From Phytophthora quininea (taxonomy: Eukaryota; Oomycota; Peronosporomycetes; Peronosporales; Peronosporaceae), in the NCBI GenBank assembly GCA_011947345.1, contig JAAVTG010000802.1:1-64000 (forward strand): 64,000 nucleotides of DNA, in the 5' to 3' direction. The notes beneath the pieces were generated by a model. It had not been told where the DNA came from. It made no database searches and was given only the letters and a program-made list of their open reading frames with translations. The translations under genes were made by a program, and so were the position numbers. The stretch's first letter is position 1. Every line of letters starts with the position of its first letter. Positions 21,930 to 31,882 of this stretch are shown piece after piece.

Positions 21930-23135
21930 TCTTCTTCCCAATGTCGTCGCTAGTATTCATCATGTGCAGATTGGTGAGAGCAAGGCAGCAGCGGAAGAAG
22001 CGGTCACAAGACCTCTCACTTCAGGCCGATTTGTCAGAACCCCCTCCCACAAAGTTTTGAAGCAGCCGAAGTAGTTCTCGACGAGAACTCTGTCACATGA
22101 AACGCGATCGTTAGTACTTTAGCAAGTTGATCTAAAGTAAGGCTTCTTCCTCTTGGCTTCGGCGTCAGGTGGATGGCTCGAAAATCTGGTGTAAAGCCGT
22201 GTTGCCCTTGTCGACCAAAATGGCACATTCGTCGGGATGGCCCCTCGTCTCGTAAATATTCTTCATCAGTCGTCTTCATTATGACGGAACACGGTGACGC
22301 CGGCTTTGCTATCTGGAACGTGTGGTACAATTTATGACCAGCCCGTTAAAAGTACAGAGACTTCGACTTTGTAGCCATACAAATGGTGCTTGCCGGAAGG
22401 GTGGTTGGTTTGGTGAAAGATGACGTCAGTTGCATACTGCGCCCAGGGGTAGATGCTGAACGTGTTGCCCCTTAGCAGCAGCCTATTCATGGTCCATCGA
22501 GCTTCCATGTCTCGCACAAGAGCTCTGTAGAGATGAGGTTCTAGCACCGCAATGAAGCTCTCGACCATCTTCCGAAACGTGAACGAATACAGGTTGAACG
22601 AAGGCGCCACGGTGTCCCATTTACAACAATGCTTCAACGATGCTATCATCATAAACAAAATGTAGTTGGGAGAGCTCTTGAGCTTGGGTCCGCGTTTAAC
22701 AATACGACCAGAAACGGCTCTGCCGCCATCTAAATCTGCTTGAACTCGGTGGGTGTGAAGTTTGTCCAGAGCAGAACTGTTGAATATACAAAACAGCAAC
22801 TTGTTAATCCTTAATAAATCTTGGACTAAGCGACTGCTCAAGTCCGCACTCAGCTGCTATTATTTCAACACGTAACTGCTGTTGGTGCAGCAGCTTCAAG
22901 TGCATGAGTGCGTTGCACTTCCAACAAGAACACCAAAATTGTTCTGTGTGGGTTTGCAACGATAGTGTATTGACGACGGGGTCCAGTCTTCTTCATCACC
23001 GGAATCGCGCTGGGGTCGCAGTCTCGCGTTGACAAACTTGGTTCGACGCTTCACCTCCAGCCGAAAAACCTCAGCACATGGTCTTTGAAACGCCTCATCG
23101 AGCTCGTCCTCTTCCTAGTTGTCAGGCTGCGCCAT
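21930..23135 (-). pseudogene. PIF/Harbinger-type (DDE_4) transposase relic
   Basis: The ATG at 23135 starts MAQPDN followed at once by TAG and an acidic run. After a gap, 22841-22332 is a good frame with APSFNLYSFTFRKMVESFI and YATDVIFHQTNHPSG followed by HHLYGYKVEVSVL. This corresponds to the catalytic (T)D-x-x-F block and the GYK strand of Harbinger-like nucleases in oomycetes. The 22330-22034 frame carries QGQHGFTPDFRAIH and an end with SSRTTSAASKLCG. Several stops and frame changes separate them. No matching termini were found. Confidence 0.55.
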
Positions 23136-23139
23136 CTAA

Positions 23140-25180
23140 CTTTGCAAACACGGTGCAAGTTCTGAATTAATGCTGCAAAGAAAATTGAGACTGTTGTCAG
23201 GATAGTGCAGCTTCTAGAAAAATGTGAAGTTTACCGAACAGACGACACCAGCACGGTTCCAATGCGACGTGTTCCAAGCATTTTGCTGTATCCAACCCAG
23301 TAGAATAAGTAGCGTTACTGCATGCCACTCGACGATATGACCTTGTTGCACTACGCGCATTACTCGGTGTCGACAGCGGAGCTCTTGTGAATCAATACAT
23401 CTTCCTACAGTGTCTCTGGTATCACTAGTCGCTTTAACCCATCTCGGTCCGTGTCAGAATTTTTCTTTGAAAATCAATAGAACAACAGATCCTGGTCGTC
23501 CATCTCGTAATCAGCGAGATTGCATGGGGCTCAGGCCACGTCAGTACGCAGTGGACATAATTGTCCATTGATATTAGGACTGCGGGTATTCCTTATCAAA
23601 TAAATTTCACTCCCTAAAACTGCTATAACTAATAAAAATCTATAAAGAATATGTGTATCGCGTGATAGATGGCCATCTTTCATTAAACCACCTGTCGGAG
23701 TACTGACTAATAGTAGCCTGCCACAGCGGTACCTTTGACAATGAAGTAAAAGCTTTTTGACTGTATGATGAACTGAAAGCTTTATGTCGACAAGTTACAC
23801 GTGTGCACCGCTCTGATTGTCATTTCCTAAACATATATAAAAATTCAACATTTCTACAGTTACCATTGCTGTGGTTTTAATGAATAAACTCGGCTACTGA
23901 ATCAATTTCAGTAACATCTTTAAAAAAACTTTGGACAGCGCTGGTGTGTATTTTTGATAAATATGCTAGTCGTTGCCTCCCTCCCTCTCTTCATTCTGGC
24001 ATAATTTTCTATTTGTAGAAATTTTGTTAAATGACATCATAGGAAGAATCAATGTAAATGTAGGTATTTAAAAAATGATAAGTCTAAACAGTCACCGCAC
24101 CGAACAATTTGAAACGGCATATTTGGCCGCTGAGCATATTTATATTGTCGGGCATACTAGTAAAATTATAGTTTTAAAGCTGTTTAGATTCAAGTTTCCC
24201 TAATGGCATATCGCATCTTAGTTTTATTCTATCCTATAGGACAAAATTCCCAATTTATTTTATATTTGTAGAACACGAGATGACAACCTTATAATATATT
24301 ATAATATAACAAATTGTGACTATTTTTAAAAAATGGCAGATTCAGCCAATTTGTCCTAGGAAAATAAGTAGGGATAGTTGTGTACCGCACACAAACCTAC
24401 ATTTTTATATCTTTTCTAGGACAATCTTCACTGTGGTTAAGACCTTCTTATAATTGGTTCTTAAAAAAGTAAATAAGGAGAACACAAACATTATAAGAAG
24501 AGATCTCGTGTAATACAGCTCTTGTCACAAAGTTAATAAATGTTTTCAAATATATGTTCCGTTTTACTAGAATAAATTTTACTGGTGGCCATCAGGACCG
24601 TCAACCTACTGGTTCTTTTGTATTTTAAACTGGGCAGCGTTGATAATCTGCGGGTTTTCTTAGCTTAATTTTGAGTAGGAAAGTACTTTCAAAAGCGGCC
24701 GAAGATGCGGTATCGGCGGAGATTAGTTGTGATATAGATGCAAAACTACATCGCAAAATTGGTGTTCCGACGAGGAAAATAACTAATAACTTTGGGAGTA
24801 GTGGATGTCAACCTTAATTGTTAATTGGGATTTGCACGAAACAGGGCACGTTCTCACGAGGACGCTTTTAGAAGGCTTTCTGAAATAGGAATTGCCACAC
24901 TTAGACCCGTATCCGATTGATATCTATGATAACGGCAAAATTTACGTGTAGCTGCCACGGCGCATTTTAATATTGTGGGTATCTGGGGAGAGGGTGATCG
25001 GATAGAGACCTACTATATATTCGTTACATATTCGGACAGAAAGATACGACGGACACTAAAGAGTGACAGTGGAAGTTTTATTAAAAACCAACCATACAAA
25101 TATTTTGATTAAAAATAATGCAACACTAATCAGACTAGGCCACTCATAATTAAAGGAGGAAACAGAGAAGATTACGACAT
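23140..25180. other. AT-rich gene desert
   Basis: About 2 kb with no supported open frame on either strand. AT content rises clearly from 23600 on, including runs such as TATAATATATTATAATATAAC (24290-24310). It contrasts with the GC-rich retroelements on its right. Confidence 0.5.
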
Positions 25181-25185
25181 CTCGC

Positions 25186-25436
25186 ATGCGAATGTGGCGT
25201 GTCGGTGATGGCTGTGCCAGCAGTAGCACACCAGACGAAGATGATGCAGTCCAGGTCGTCAAAATCATCGTGCGCGACCAACGGAACTCTTATCCAAATG
25301 CCCTCAAGGCCGAGGTGCTAGACGATATCAACGCTGGTCTCGCCGTGATGACTGCCACTAAACTTTACAGTATTAAGTCGTGCCCTGCGGTACACGTATC
25401 AGTAAAAACAAAGCTTAATTTTGGGATGCATGCAAC
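25186..25436 (+). pseudogene. pogo-type transposase relic, N-terminal piece before the copia insertion
   Basis: One plus frame reads ALKAEVLDDINAGLAVMTAT and SIKSCPAVHV, resembling a psq-type helix-turn-helix that precedes the catalytic domain of pogo-type transposases. The frame runs into the copia LTR at 25437, so the apparent C-terminal residues of the open frame are LTR sequence. The catalytic part lies beyond the insertion at 30315-31132. Confidence 0.35.
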
Positions 25437-25824
25437 TGTTGTCAAGAGTGATGTGACGACGCCTCGCCAAGCGACCGTGTGACGTGGACGCGTCATCAGT
25501 GAGGTCGGCGTGACCTTCACTGTGTGGTACCGCAATCATTCCTGTGATTACGGACGGTGTTTACGTCACAGTGATTACGCCATGATTGTGGGTACAGGAT
25601 TGTGGGTACCTATTGTGGGTGCAAGATTGTAGGTACAGGATGGGCATCGACGTGGCGTTCTCTGATTGGGTAAGGTAACTGTGTATCCAGTAGAGAATCC
25701 AGTAGGGTGTATCCAGTAAAGGATACCCAGTAGCAGGCTTAGAGGTAGCACGCGGTTGCGAACTAAGGACCTGAATCGAATCACTTTGCATTTTGCCAAC
25801 TACTGCTCAAGTGCTCTCCCTTTT
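25437..25824 (+). repeat. 5' LTR of copia copy 2
   Basis: 388 bp, TGTTGTCAAGAG to CTCTCCCTTTT. It contains four imperfect copies of GATTGTGGGTACAG (25583-25640) and four of ATCCAGTA (25684-25733), candidates for promoter elements of the U3 region. No clear TATA box is seen. Confidence 0.95.
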
Positions 25825-25842
25825 GGTTATGAGCCCAAGCCC
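25825..25842 (+). promoter_or_regulatory. Primer-binding site of copia copy 2, overlapping the gag start
   Basis: GGTTATGAGCCCAAGCCC begins with no gap after the LTR and is complementary to the anticodon arm of a tRNA with a CAT anticodon. In Drosophila copia the primer is the 5' half of initiator tRNA-Met and the site has the same place and nearly the same sequence. The gag ATG is 25829-25831, inside the site. Confidence 0.65.
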
Positions 25843-26773
25843 CGTCTTCCCTGACCAAGACCCCGACTACGCCTTCGCCATGGACGCCGCCCCGACCGCG
25901 ACCGCCCGCATCAACAAGTTCGACGGAACCAACTTCCACACATGGAAGTTCAAGATGCAGATGGTGCTCGAGGAGCGCGAACTGTGGGAAGTGACGAGTG
26001 GGGAAGTGAAGCTCGAGCAGTGCCAGACCGCGGCGGATCAAGCGATGTTTCGCAAGAAGTCGCGCAAGGCGCTGGCGATCGTCTGTCTCGCGATGGAGGA
26101 CTCGCAGCTGCCGCTGGTGCGGTCGGCGAAGGACGCGCATGATGCATGGTCAAGACTGGAAGGACACTTCGAGAAGAAGAGCCTGGCGAACAAGCTCTTT
26201 CTTCGTCGACGGTTCTTCACTACGACGATGGACGAAGGTGATGATGTGCTGGAGCACATCAACAAGCTCAAGACGCTGGCGGAGCAGCTCGACGCGGTCG
26301 GCGCTGCAGTCAGCGAGGACGACTTGGTGATCACGCTTCTTGCCAGTCTGAGCGAGTCGTACCAGTTCCTCATCACGGCGTTGGAATCGCGTTCCGACAC
26401 GCTGACGTGGGAGCTCGTGACGTCTCGGCTCCTACACGAGGACATGAAGCGCAAGGAACAAGGTGGCGGTGCTGACGGAACCGCGCACGCTCAAGGTCAA
26501 GCGTTCATGACAAGCGACAACGGGAAGCGCAAGGGACGGCAGGCGCAAGCGCAGAGGACGAGCGCCTGTCATTACTGCGGCGAGCATGGACATTGGATCG
26601 CCAAGTGTCCGGTGCGGATCCGCGAGAACGGGGAGCGGCAGAGGCCGCAACGAGCGAACGTCGCGCAGTGTGAAGACGACTCTGGCGACTTCCTCTTCTC
26701 GGTTGGTGGCGACGCGGGTGCCTCAAGCCGAGTGGCATGTGGCTGGTCGACTCGGGTGCGACGCAGCACATGA
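25829..26773 (+). CDS. gag: copia gag (copy 2)
   Basis: Capsid polyprotein of the UBN2/copia type. The first ATG lies inside the primer site and begins MSPSPVFPDQDPDYAF. The frame stays open back into the LTR (from 25793), but no ATG lies there. FDGTNFHTWKFKMQ starts about 30 residues in; the helical capsid region includes DDVLEHINKLKTLAEQLDAV; a CCHC knuckle (CHYCGEHGHWIAKC) lies near 26570-26611. The last 17 residues or so are out of phase: a C missing from a TCC (about 26725) shifts gag out of frame with pol. In copy 1 that base is present. Gag forms the virus-like particle and binds the element RNA. Confidence 0.9.
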   Translation: MSPSPVFPDQDPDYAFAMDAAPTATARINKFDGTNFHTWKFKMQMVLEERELWEVTSGEVKLEQCQTAADQAMFRKKSRKALAIVCLAMEDSQLPLVRSAKDAHDAWSRLEGHFEKKSLANKLFLRRRFFTTTMDEGDDVLEHINKLKTLAEQLDAVGAAVSEDDLVITLLASLSESYQFLITALESRSDTLTWELVTSRLLHEDMKRKEQGGGADGTAHAQGQAFMTSDNGKRKGRQAQAQRTSACHYCGEHGHWIAKCPVRIRENGERQRPQRANVAQCEDDSGDFLFSVGGDAGASSRVACGWSTRVRRST

Positions 26774-28162
26774 CGTACTCGAAGGAGTACATGAAGAACT
26801 ACAAGAAGATCTCTCCGGTGGACGTGCATCTGGCGGACGACGGTGTGGTGCAGGCAGTGGGAAGCGGCGACATCGTGATGTCGATGAAGACTCCGCGCGG
26901 CATGAAGAAGGGTGTGCTCACGGGTGTGTGGCACATCCCGAAGCTATCGCGCAACCTGTTCTCAGTCGGCCGCTTCACCAAGGACGTTGGGCCAGTGACC
27001 TTCGAGAGCGACGGGTGCTTCGCGGAAACGAAGGGTGTCAAGTGGAAGCTCGGCGCTCATGAGGGAAAGGGACTGTTCAAACTCTGCATGACACCGAGGA
27101 CGCCTGCTGACGAGGCCAATGCGGCAAGCTCGAAGGATCGCCAAGGGGACACCACGTCGTACCTCTGGCACCTTCGACTTGGTCACATCGGCCATGGCGG
27201 TCTCGACGCCATCGTGAAGAAGGGCTACGGCACTGGCATCCCCATGACGTCGGTGAAGCAGTGGGAGGTGTGCGACGGATGCGCACTCGGCAAGCAAACG
27301 CGAGTGAGCTTCATGAAGTCGTCGCCGAACCGTGCGAAGCAAGTGCTGGAAGTGGTCCACAGCGATGTGTGCGGTCCGATGCAGACGGCGACGTTCGGAG
27401 GCAAGCGCTACTTCGTCACGTTCATCGATGACAAGTCGCACTTCTGTGTGGTGTACCTGCTTCGGAACAAGTCGGAGGTGGCTGCCAAGTTCGCTGCGTT
27501 CGTCGCGTTGGCTGAGACGCAGACCGGCAAGCGAGTGAAGACGCTCCGGAGTGACAACGGCGGCGAGTACACTTCGGGTATGATGGCCAAGTTGTGTGCG
27601 GATCGCGGCATCGAGCAGAAGTTCACGCCGCCGTACACGCCTCAGCTGAACGGAGTGGCGGAGCGGATGAACCGGACGCTGGTGGAGTGTGCGCGTTGCA
27701 TGCTGGAACACGCCGGGTTGTCGAAGGAATACTGGGGAGAAGCGGTGATGACGGCCACGTTCCTCCGCAACCGGTGTCCGACGCGCGCCATCAGCCACGA
27801 CAAGTCGCCGCACCACGTTTGGACCGGCAAGAAGCCTTTGCTGGCGAACCTCAAGGTGTTCGGGTGCCACGCGTACGTGCACGTGCCGAAGGAGAAGCGA
27901 TCGAAGTTCGACGCTCGGTCGGTGCGCTGTCGTTTCCTCGGGTACTCGGAGCACGAGAAGGCGTATCGGTTCGAGGAGATCGAGAGTGGTCGCGTGTTGG
28001 TGAGCCGCGACGCGCAGTTCATGGAAGACGTCTTCGACGGTGGGAGACGCGACTACGCTTCGAAGGAGATGGTGGTGGGTCTTCCGACAGATGATGACGA
28101 AGACACCACGGATGAGGGGCTCGGTCCGGATCGGATGAGAACGAAGAAGAAGCTGCGCGGAA
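26737..28162 (+). CDS. pol: copia pol, part 1: protease, GAG-pre-integrase, integrase
   Basis: The frame opens with the protease active site (MWLVDSGATQHM; catalytic Asp in DSGA). It continues with the GAG-pre-integrase domain (LWHLRLGHIG then CDGCALGKQTR, the HHCC zinc-binding region) and the integrase core (VHSDVCGPM, RSDNGGEYTSG, and NGVAERMNRTLVE with the catalytic Glu), then a RCRFLGYSEHEKAYR segment. From about 28162 the open frame drifts into an Arg-rich out-of-phase tail ending at 28509, owing to a missing base near CGCGGAATCAAG. The enzyme cleaves the polyprotein and integrates cDNA. Confidence 0.92.
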
Positions 28163-29972
28163 TCAAGACTTTGAGCCCGGCAGCAAGCGACACCCGCGCA
28201 CACAGTCGCTCGAGGAAGCAGTGGAGATCCCGAGCGCCAAGCGGTATGCGGTGCCGCGTCGACAGCAGCCGCTGGACGAGATGTCTGCCGCAGCTCAAGC
28301 GAAGGAAGACTTCGAGGCTGCGTACGTCGTGGATTCAGTGGGAGAGATGCCGACGACGTTCAAGTCGGCGATGGAATCCAGCGACGCAGACAAGTGGAAG
28401 GAAGCGTGCGACTCGGAGGTGGAGTCGCTCCGCAAGAACGAGACGTGGATCCTGGTGCCATTGCCGAAGGGACGCAAGGCGATCGGCTGCAGATGGGTGT
28501 TCCGCGTGAAGGAGAACCAGTCTGGAGAGATCGAGCGGTTCAAGGCGCGACTGGTGGCGAAGGGATTCTCGCAGAAGTACGGCATCGACTACGACGAGAC
28601 GTTCGCGCCGGTGGCCAAGTTCACGTCGATCCGTGTGCTGCTCAGTCTGGCGGCCAAGTACAAGCTCACGGTGCATCAGATGGATGTGAAGACCGCGTTC
28701 CTCAACGGCTTGCTGGACGAGGACATCTACATGGCGCAGCCGGACGGATACGTGGACGGAGATCGACCCGACTACGTGTGCAGGCTCAAGCGTTCGCTGT
28801 ACGGCCTGAAGCAGTCGCCGCGGATGTGGAACAAGACGATCGACGAGTTCATGCTGAAGCTCGGGTTCAAGAAGTGCGAGTCCGACCACTGCATCTACCT
28901 GAAGCGGGACGGTCACGACATGATGTTCGTGGCGCTGTACGTGGACGATCTGGTCCTCGCGAGCAGCAGCGACTGGATGCTGAAGGACACGAAGCAGGCG
29001 CTGAGTGACCGCTTCGAGATGACTGACATGGGCCAGCTGAAGTACTTCCTCGGTATGGAGATCGAGCAAGATGTGGCGACTGGGAAGGTGTCAGTGCGGC
29101 AGACCAAGTTCGCGAAGGACATCCTCGAGAAGTTCAAGATGGATGAGAGCAACCCTGTGAAGACGCCGCAGGATCCGGGTCTGAAGCTGACCAAGGCCAT
29201 GTGCGAAGGAGGTTGCAAGCACGGCGAGACCATGGCGAATGTTCCGTACCGGAACGCCGTGGGCTGCCTCATGTACCTCATGGTTGGTACTCGTCCGGAC
29301 CTCGCAGCGGCAGTGGGAGTGCTGAGCCAGTTCGCAGCGGACCCCTGTCCGACACACTGGCAGGCGCTCAAGAGGGTCTTCCGCTACATCCGAGGCACGA
29401 AGACGCACGGCCTCGTGTTTCAAGCGAGCAGCGGTGACGGACTGCAAGGCTACTCGGATGCAGACTGGGCCGGCGACATCGAGTCTCGACGGAGTACGAG
29501 CGGCTACGCGTTCATGATGAACGGCGGATGCATCAGCTGGCGGAGCAAGAAGCAGCGCACGGTGGCGCTCTCGTCGACGGAGGCCGAGTACATGGCGCTG
29601 TCGGAGGCAACGCAGGAGGCGGTGTGGCTCAAGGTGTTTCTGTGCGAGCTGGGCGAGATGGCAAGCGATGAAGCGGTGAAGATCTACGAGGACAACCAAG
29701 GCTCCATCGCGTTGGCCAAGAACCCCGAGTTCCACAAGCGCACCAAGCACATCGACATCCGCTACCACTTTGTGCGCGAGAAGGTCGAGGACGGTCAAGT
29801 GGTGTTGCAGTATGTTTCGACACTCGACATGCTGGCGGACATCATGACGAAGCCAATCGCGGCGCCGCAGTTCGACGCGCTCAGGACCAAGTTGGGCATC
29901 GTGGTCGCTGACGAGTCGAGTGGGAGTGTTGTCAAGAGTGATGTGACGACGCCTCGCCAAGCGACCGTGTGA
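28163..29972 (+). CDS. pol: copia pol, part 2: reverse transcriptase and RNase H
   Basis: This frame resumes after the frame break (first residues FEPGSKRHPRTQSLEEAV) and holds the copia RT: WILVPLPKGRKAIGCRWVF, VHQMDVKTAFLNG (first catalytic Asp), SLYGLKQSPRMW and ALYVDDLVLAS (YVDD active site). RNase H follows with YSDADWAGD, LSSTEAEYMAL, EDNQGSI and KHIDIRYHFVRE. All key residues are present. The last 15 codons or so and the stop lie inside the 3' LTR (from 29927). It copies element RNA into DNA inside the particle. Without the two single-base breaks gag and pol would be a single long frame of about 1380 codons. Confidence 0.93.
29917..29926 (+). promoter_or_regulatory. Short polypurine tract of copia copy 2
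   Basis: The bases before the 3' LTR, CGAGTGGGAG, are purine-rich and directly adjacent to it, the usual place for plus-strand priming. The tract is short and overlaps the end of pol. Confidence 0.5.
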
Positions 29973-30314
29973 CGTGGACGCGTCATCAGTGAGGTCGGCG
30001 TGACCTTCACTGTGTGGTACCGCAATCATTCCTGTGATTACGGACGGTGTTTACGTCACAGTGATTACGCCATGATTGTGGGTACAGGATTGTGGGTACC
30101 TATTGTGGGTGCAAGATTGTAGGTACAGGATGGGCATCGACGTGGCGTTCTCTGATTGGGTAAGGTAACTGTGTATCCAGTAGAGAATCCAGTAGGGTGT
30201 ATCCAGTAAAGGATACCCAGTAGCAGGCTTAGAGGTAGCACGCGGTTGCGAACTAAGGACCTGAATCGAATCACTTTGCATTTTGCCAACTACTGCTCAA
30301 GTGCTCTCCCTTTT
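29927..30314 (+). repeat. 3' LTR of copia copy 2
   Basis: 388 bp, read as identical to 25437-25824, followed by the duplication GCAAC (30315-30319). It encodes the last residues and the stop of pol. Confidence 0.95.
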
Positions 30315-31132
30315 GCAACAAGATGTGATCTAAATGTACCTTGGGTGGCCAAGGTATAACCCGTTTCCTCTCTGTGACGAACTGATCAAATTAGAAAAAG
30401 TATAGGGTCTTCACGACAACGTACGTAGCGAAGAACAAGGAAGAGGGTTTAGAGCGTGTGATTCGTTGCATCATACACCAGCGTGGGTTCTCGTTTTAAC
30501 ACCCCACAAAGTCGGATCCCTTTACACGAGACCTTGCAGCAGAGGAACATAACTTTGCAAGCGGTGTCGGCGCCAAGATAAAAAATACCGTACGACGGAG
30601 GTTCATCTTTAATGCCGATGAAACGGTTGTTTACTACGACGACAGCCCTACTCGTCCCCGCCAAGAAGGGGGGTAAAGATCAAGGGTCGCACCTGTTCGG
30701 AGCGGGCTGTTGACGGTGTCAGTTACTGGTCACAAGCTGCTCCCTCTCATAATCTTCAAGGGGCAGCCAGGTGGCCGTGTAGAGGAGAAGGTAAGAGGGC
30801 TTTCAAGCAAGGTTGTGACTGCCGTCCAGACGAACGCATGGATGAATACTCGCGTGTGGCTGGATACATTTGTAGAGGACGTGTGGGGTGGCTTCGTCTC
30901 CAAAGTCGAGCAAGGGCTGCTGGCCCTCTACGTCGACAATATCAAGTGCCATGTTAGTGAGGAGGCACAGAAGGCGTTAGCGCCTCGGGGAACGGAGATG
31001 GTGCCACCTCTAAACAACACCACCTCGGTACTGCAGCCGTTGGACGTCGGCGTCATGGGGCCCTTCAAGCAAAAGCTGCGCTCGCTTACAGTATCGTACA
31101 AGTTGAGTATTATCGGAGCAAACGGCCACTAA
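30315..31132 (+). pseudogene. pogo-type transposase relic, catalytic part after the copia insertion
   Basis: From about 30384 a single plus frame runs to 31132 with two in-frame TAA stops (about 30497 and 30673). It contains FTTTYVAKNKEEGLERVIRC (linker), RFIFNADETVVYYDD (first catalytic Asp), TVSVTGHKLLPLIIFKG, ALYVDNIKCHVSEEA (second Asp) and TSVLQPLDVGVMGPFKQ (third Asp). All three catalytic Asp of a DDD pogo-type nuclease are intact. The frame is otherwise well kept, so the gene was disabled by few changes. Its N-terminal piece is probably 25186-25436, separated by the copia element. Confidence 0.75.
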
Positions 31133-31880
31133 CCTTTGCGAGAACATCTACTGAAGCTCAATCTTTATCATCTTAGTAGCATTAAGAAAGCTTGGCATAA
31201 AGCAGGTTTGAAGGACAGATAGGGCGGGGGACGTCAACAGTGATAGTTGCTGCCCTGGAAAAGCGGCGTCGAGTCGATTTGAGGCGTCGCTGTTAAAGAA
31301 CCCTGACACCAAGGTCACTCGTCAGTGATTAACTTTAACATAATTTTGGCCGGTTGGGAGTTGAACCTTCGTCACTTAATTAAAGATGTAAGTCTTCACC
31401 AACTGAGCATTCCTGCGACAATTTACTTGGTCGAACTCCCATTTTATTGTGGATACCTATATATTTTTGATGAGCTCGGATTGGTTGAATACACACATTT
31501 GTGTCCGGACCTGTCGGCATACATTAGAAAAACCTAGCGCGTCACAACTTTCCGTCCAAATATGCAGTGCGTCGATTGTCAGGCTAGTTAATTTCTCATC
31601 GCTTTCTGTGCTGGTCAACATCTTGTTGACGGGAGGAGGAGGAGGGAGGAGCTGGGCTGTCGTGGCGTGAACGATCGGAAAATGCCAGCAGCGAATAGTT
31701 TGTAGTTGGGCGATCGCCTGGCGCAGACTTGTGAAACTAACGTTCACAGGAATCCACGTACCATGGACCATCATTGTAATGGGCTAATTGCAGCCCGTTA
31801 TCGTCGTACACGAAGCGTAGAAAGCAGGCAAATAAAACTCTGATTGATTGAACTGACATAGCGATCTCAGCTTGAGACCG
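31133..31880. other. No gene; tRNA-like remnant and purine-rich tract
   Basis: No supported open frame. 31630-31652 is GGGAGGAGGAGGAGGGAGG-like. A tRNA-like block lies at 31350-31416. Confidence 0.45.
31350..31416 (-). ncRNA. tRNA-like remnant
   Basis: On the minus strand GCTCAGTTGGTGAAGAC (a near-consensus D arm/A box) is followed 41 bases later by GGTTCAACTCC, a consensus B box. ACTTA/TAAGT can form an anticodon stem around CTTTAA. The acceptor ends do not pair, so it is a damaged tRNA or SINE head. It lies downstream of the pogo-type transposase relic. Confidence 0.4.
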
Positions 31881-31882
31881 CC

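Larger units (their letters stand above)
25437..30314 (+). mobile_element. Complete Ty1/copia LTR retrotransposon (copy 2)
   Basis: 4878 bp, with two 388-bp LTRs that I read as identical, flanked by a perfect 5-bp duplication GCAAC (25432-25436 and 30315-30319). Internal order is primer site, gag, protease, integrase, reverse transcriptase, RNase H, short polypurine tract, the Ty1/copia order (integrase before RT). Identical LTRs mean very recent insertion. Two single-base frame breaks (about 26725 and 28162) split the coding region into three frames; both are next to short homopolymers. The LTR ends in TTTT and lacks the usual terminal CA. The insertion lies in a pogo-type relic, in the same direction. 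Confidence 0.96.

Noticed and set aside
25437..25482. End of the open frame 25186-25482 as a protein C-terminus
   Set aside because: From 25437 it is LTR sequence and equals the end of pol in the 3' LTR. The pre-insertion frame stopped elsewhere.
25583..25733. CRISPR-like array in the copia LTR
   Set aside because: Repeats are short, imperfect and without equal spacers, and the organism is eukaryotic.
26962..28203. 413-codon open frame on the minus strand over copia pol
   Set aside because: It is antisense to the integrase/GAG-pre-integrase frame, which has all family motifs. The long open frame results from GC-rich third positions. The same holds for 29091-30029 and 28335-29069 minus and for 11-865 plus in copy 1.
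31350..31416. Functional tRNA gene
   Set aside because: A and B boxes are present, but acceptor ends do not pair and the D stem is broken.
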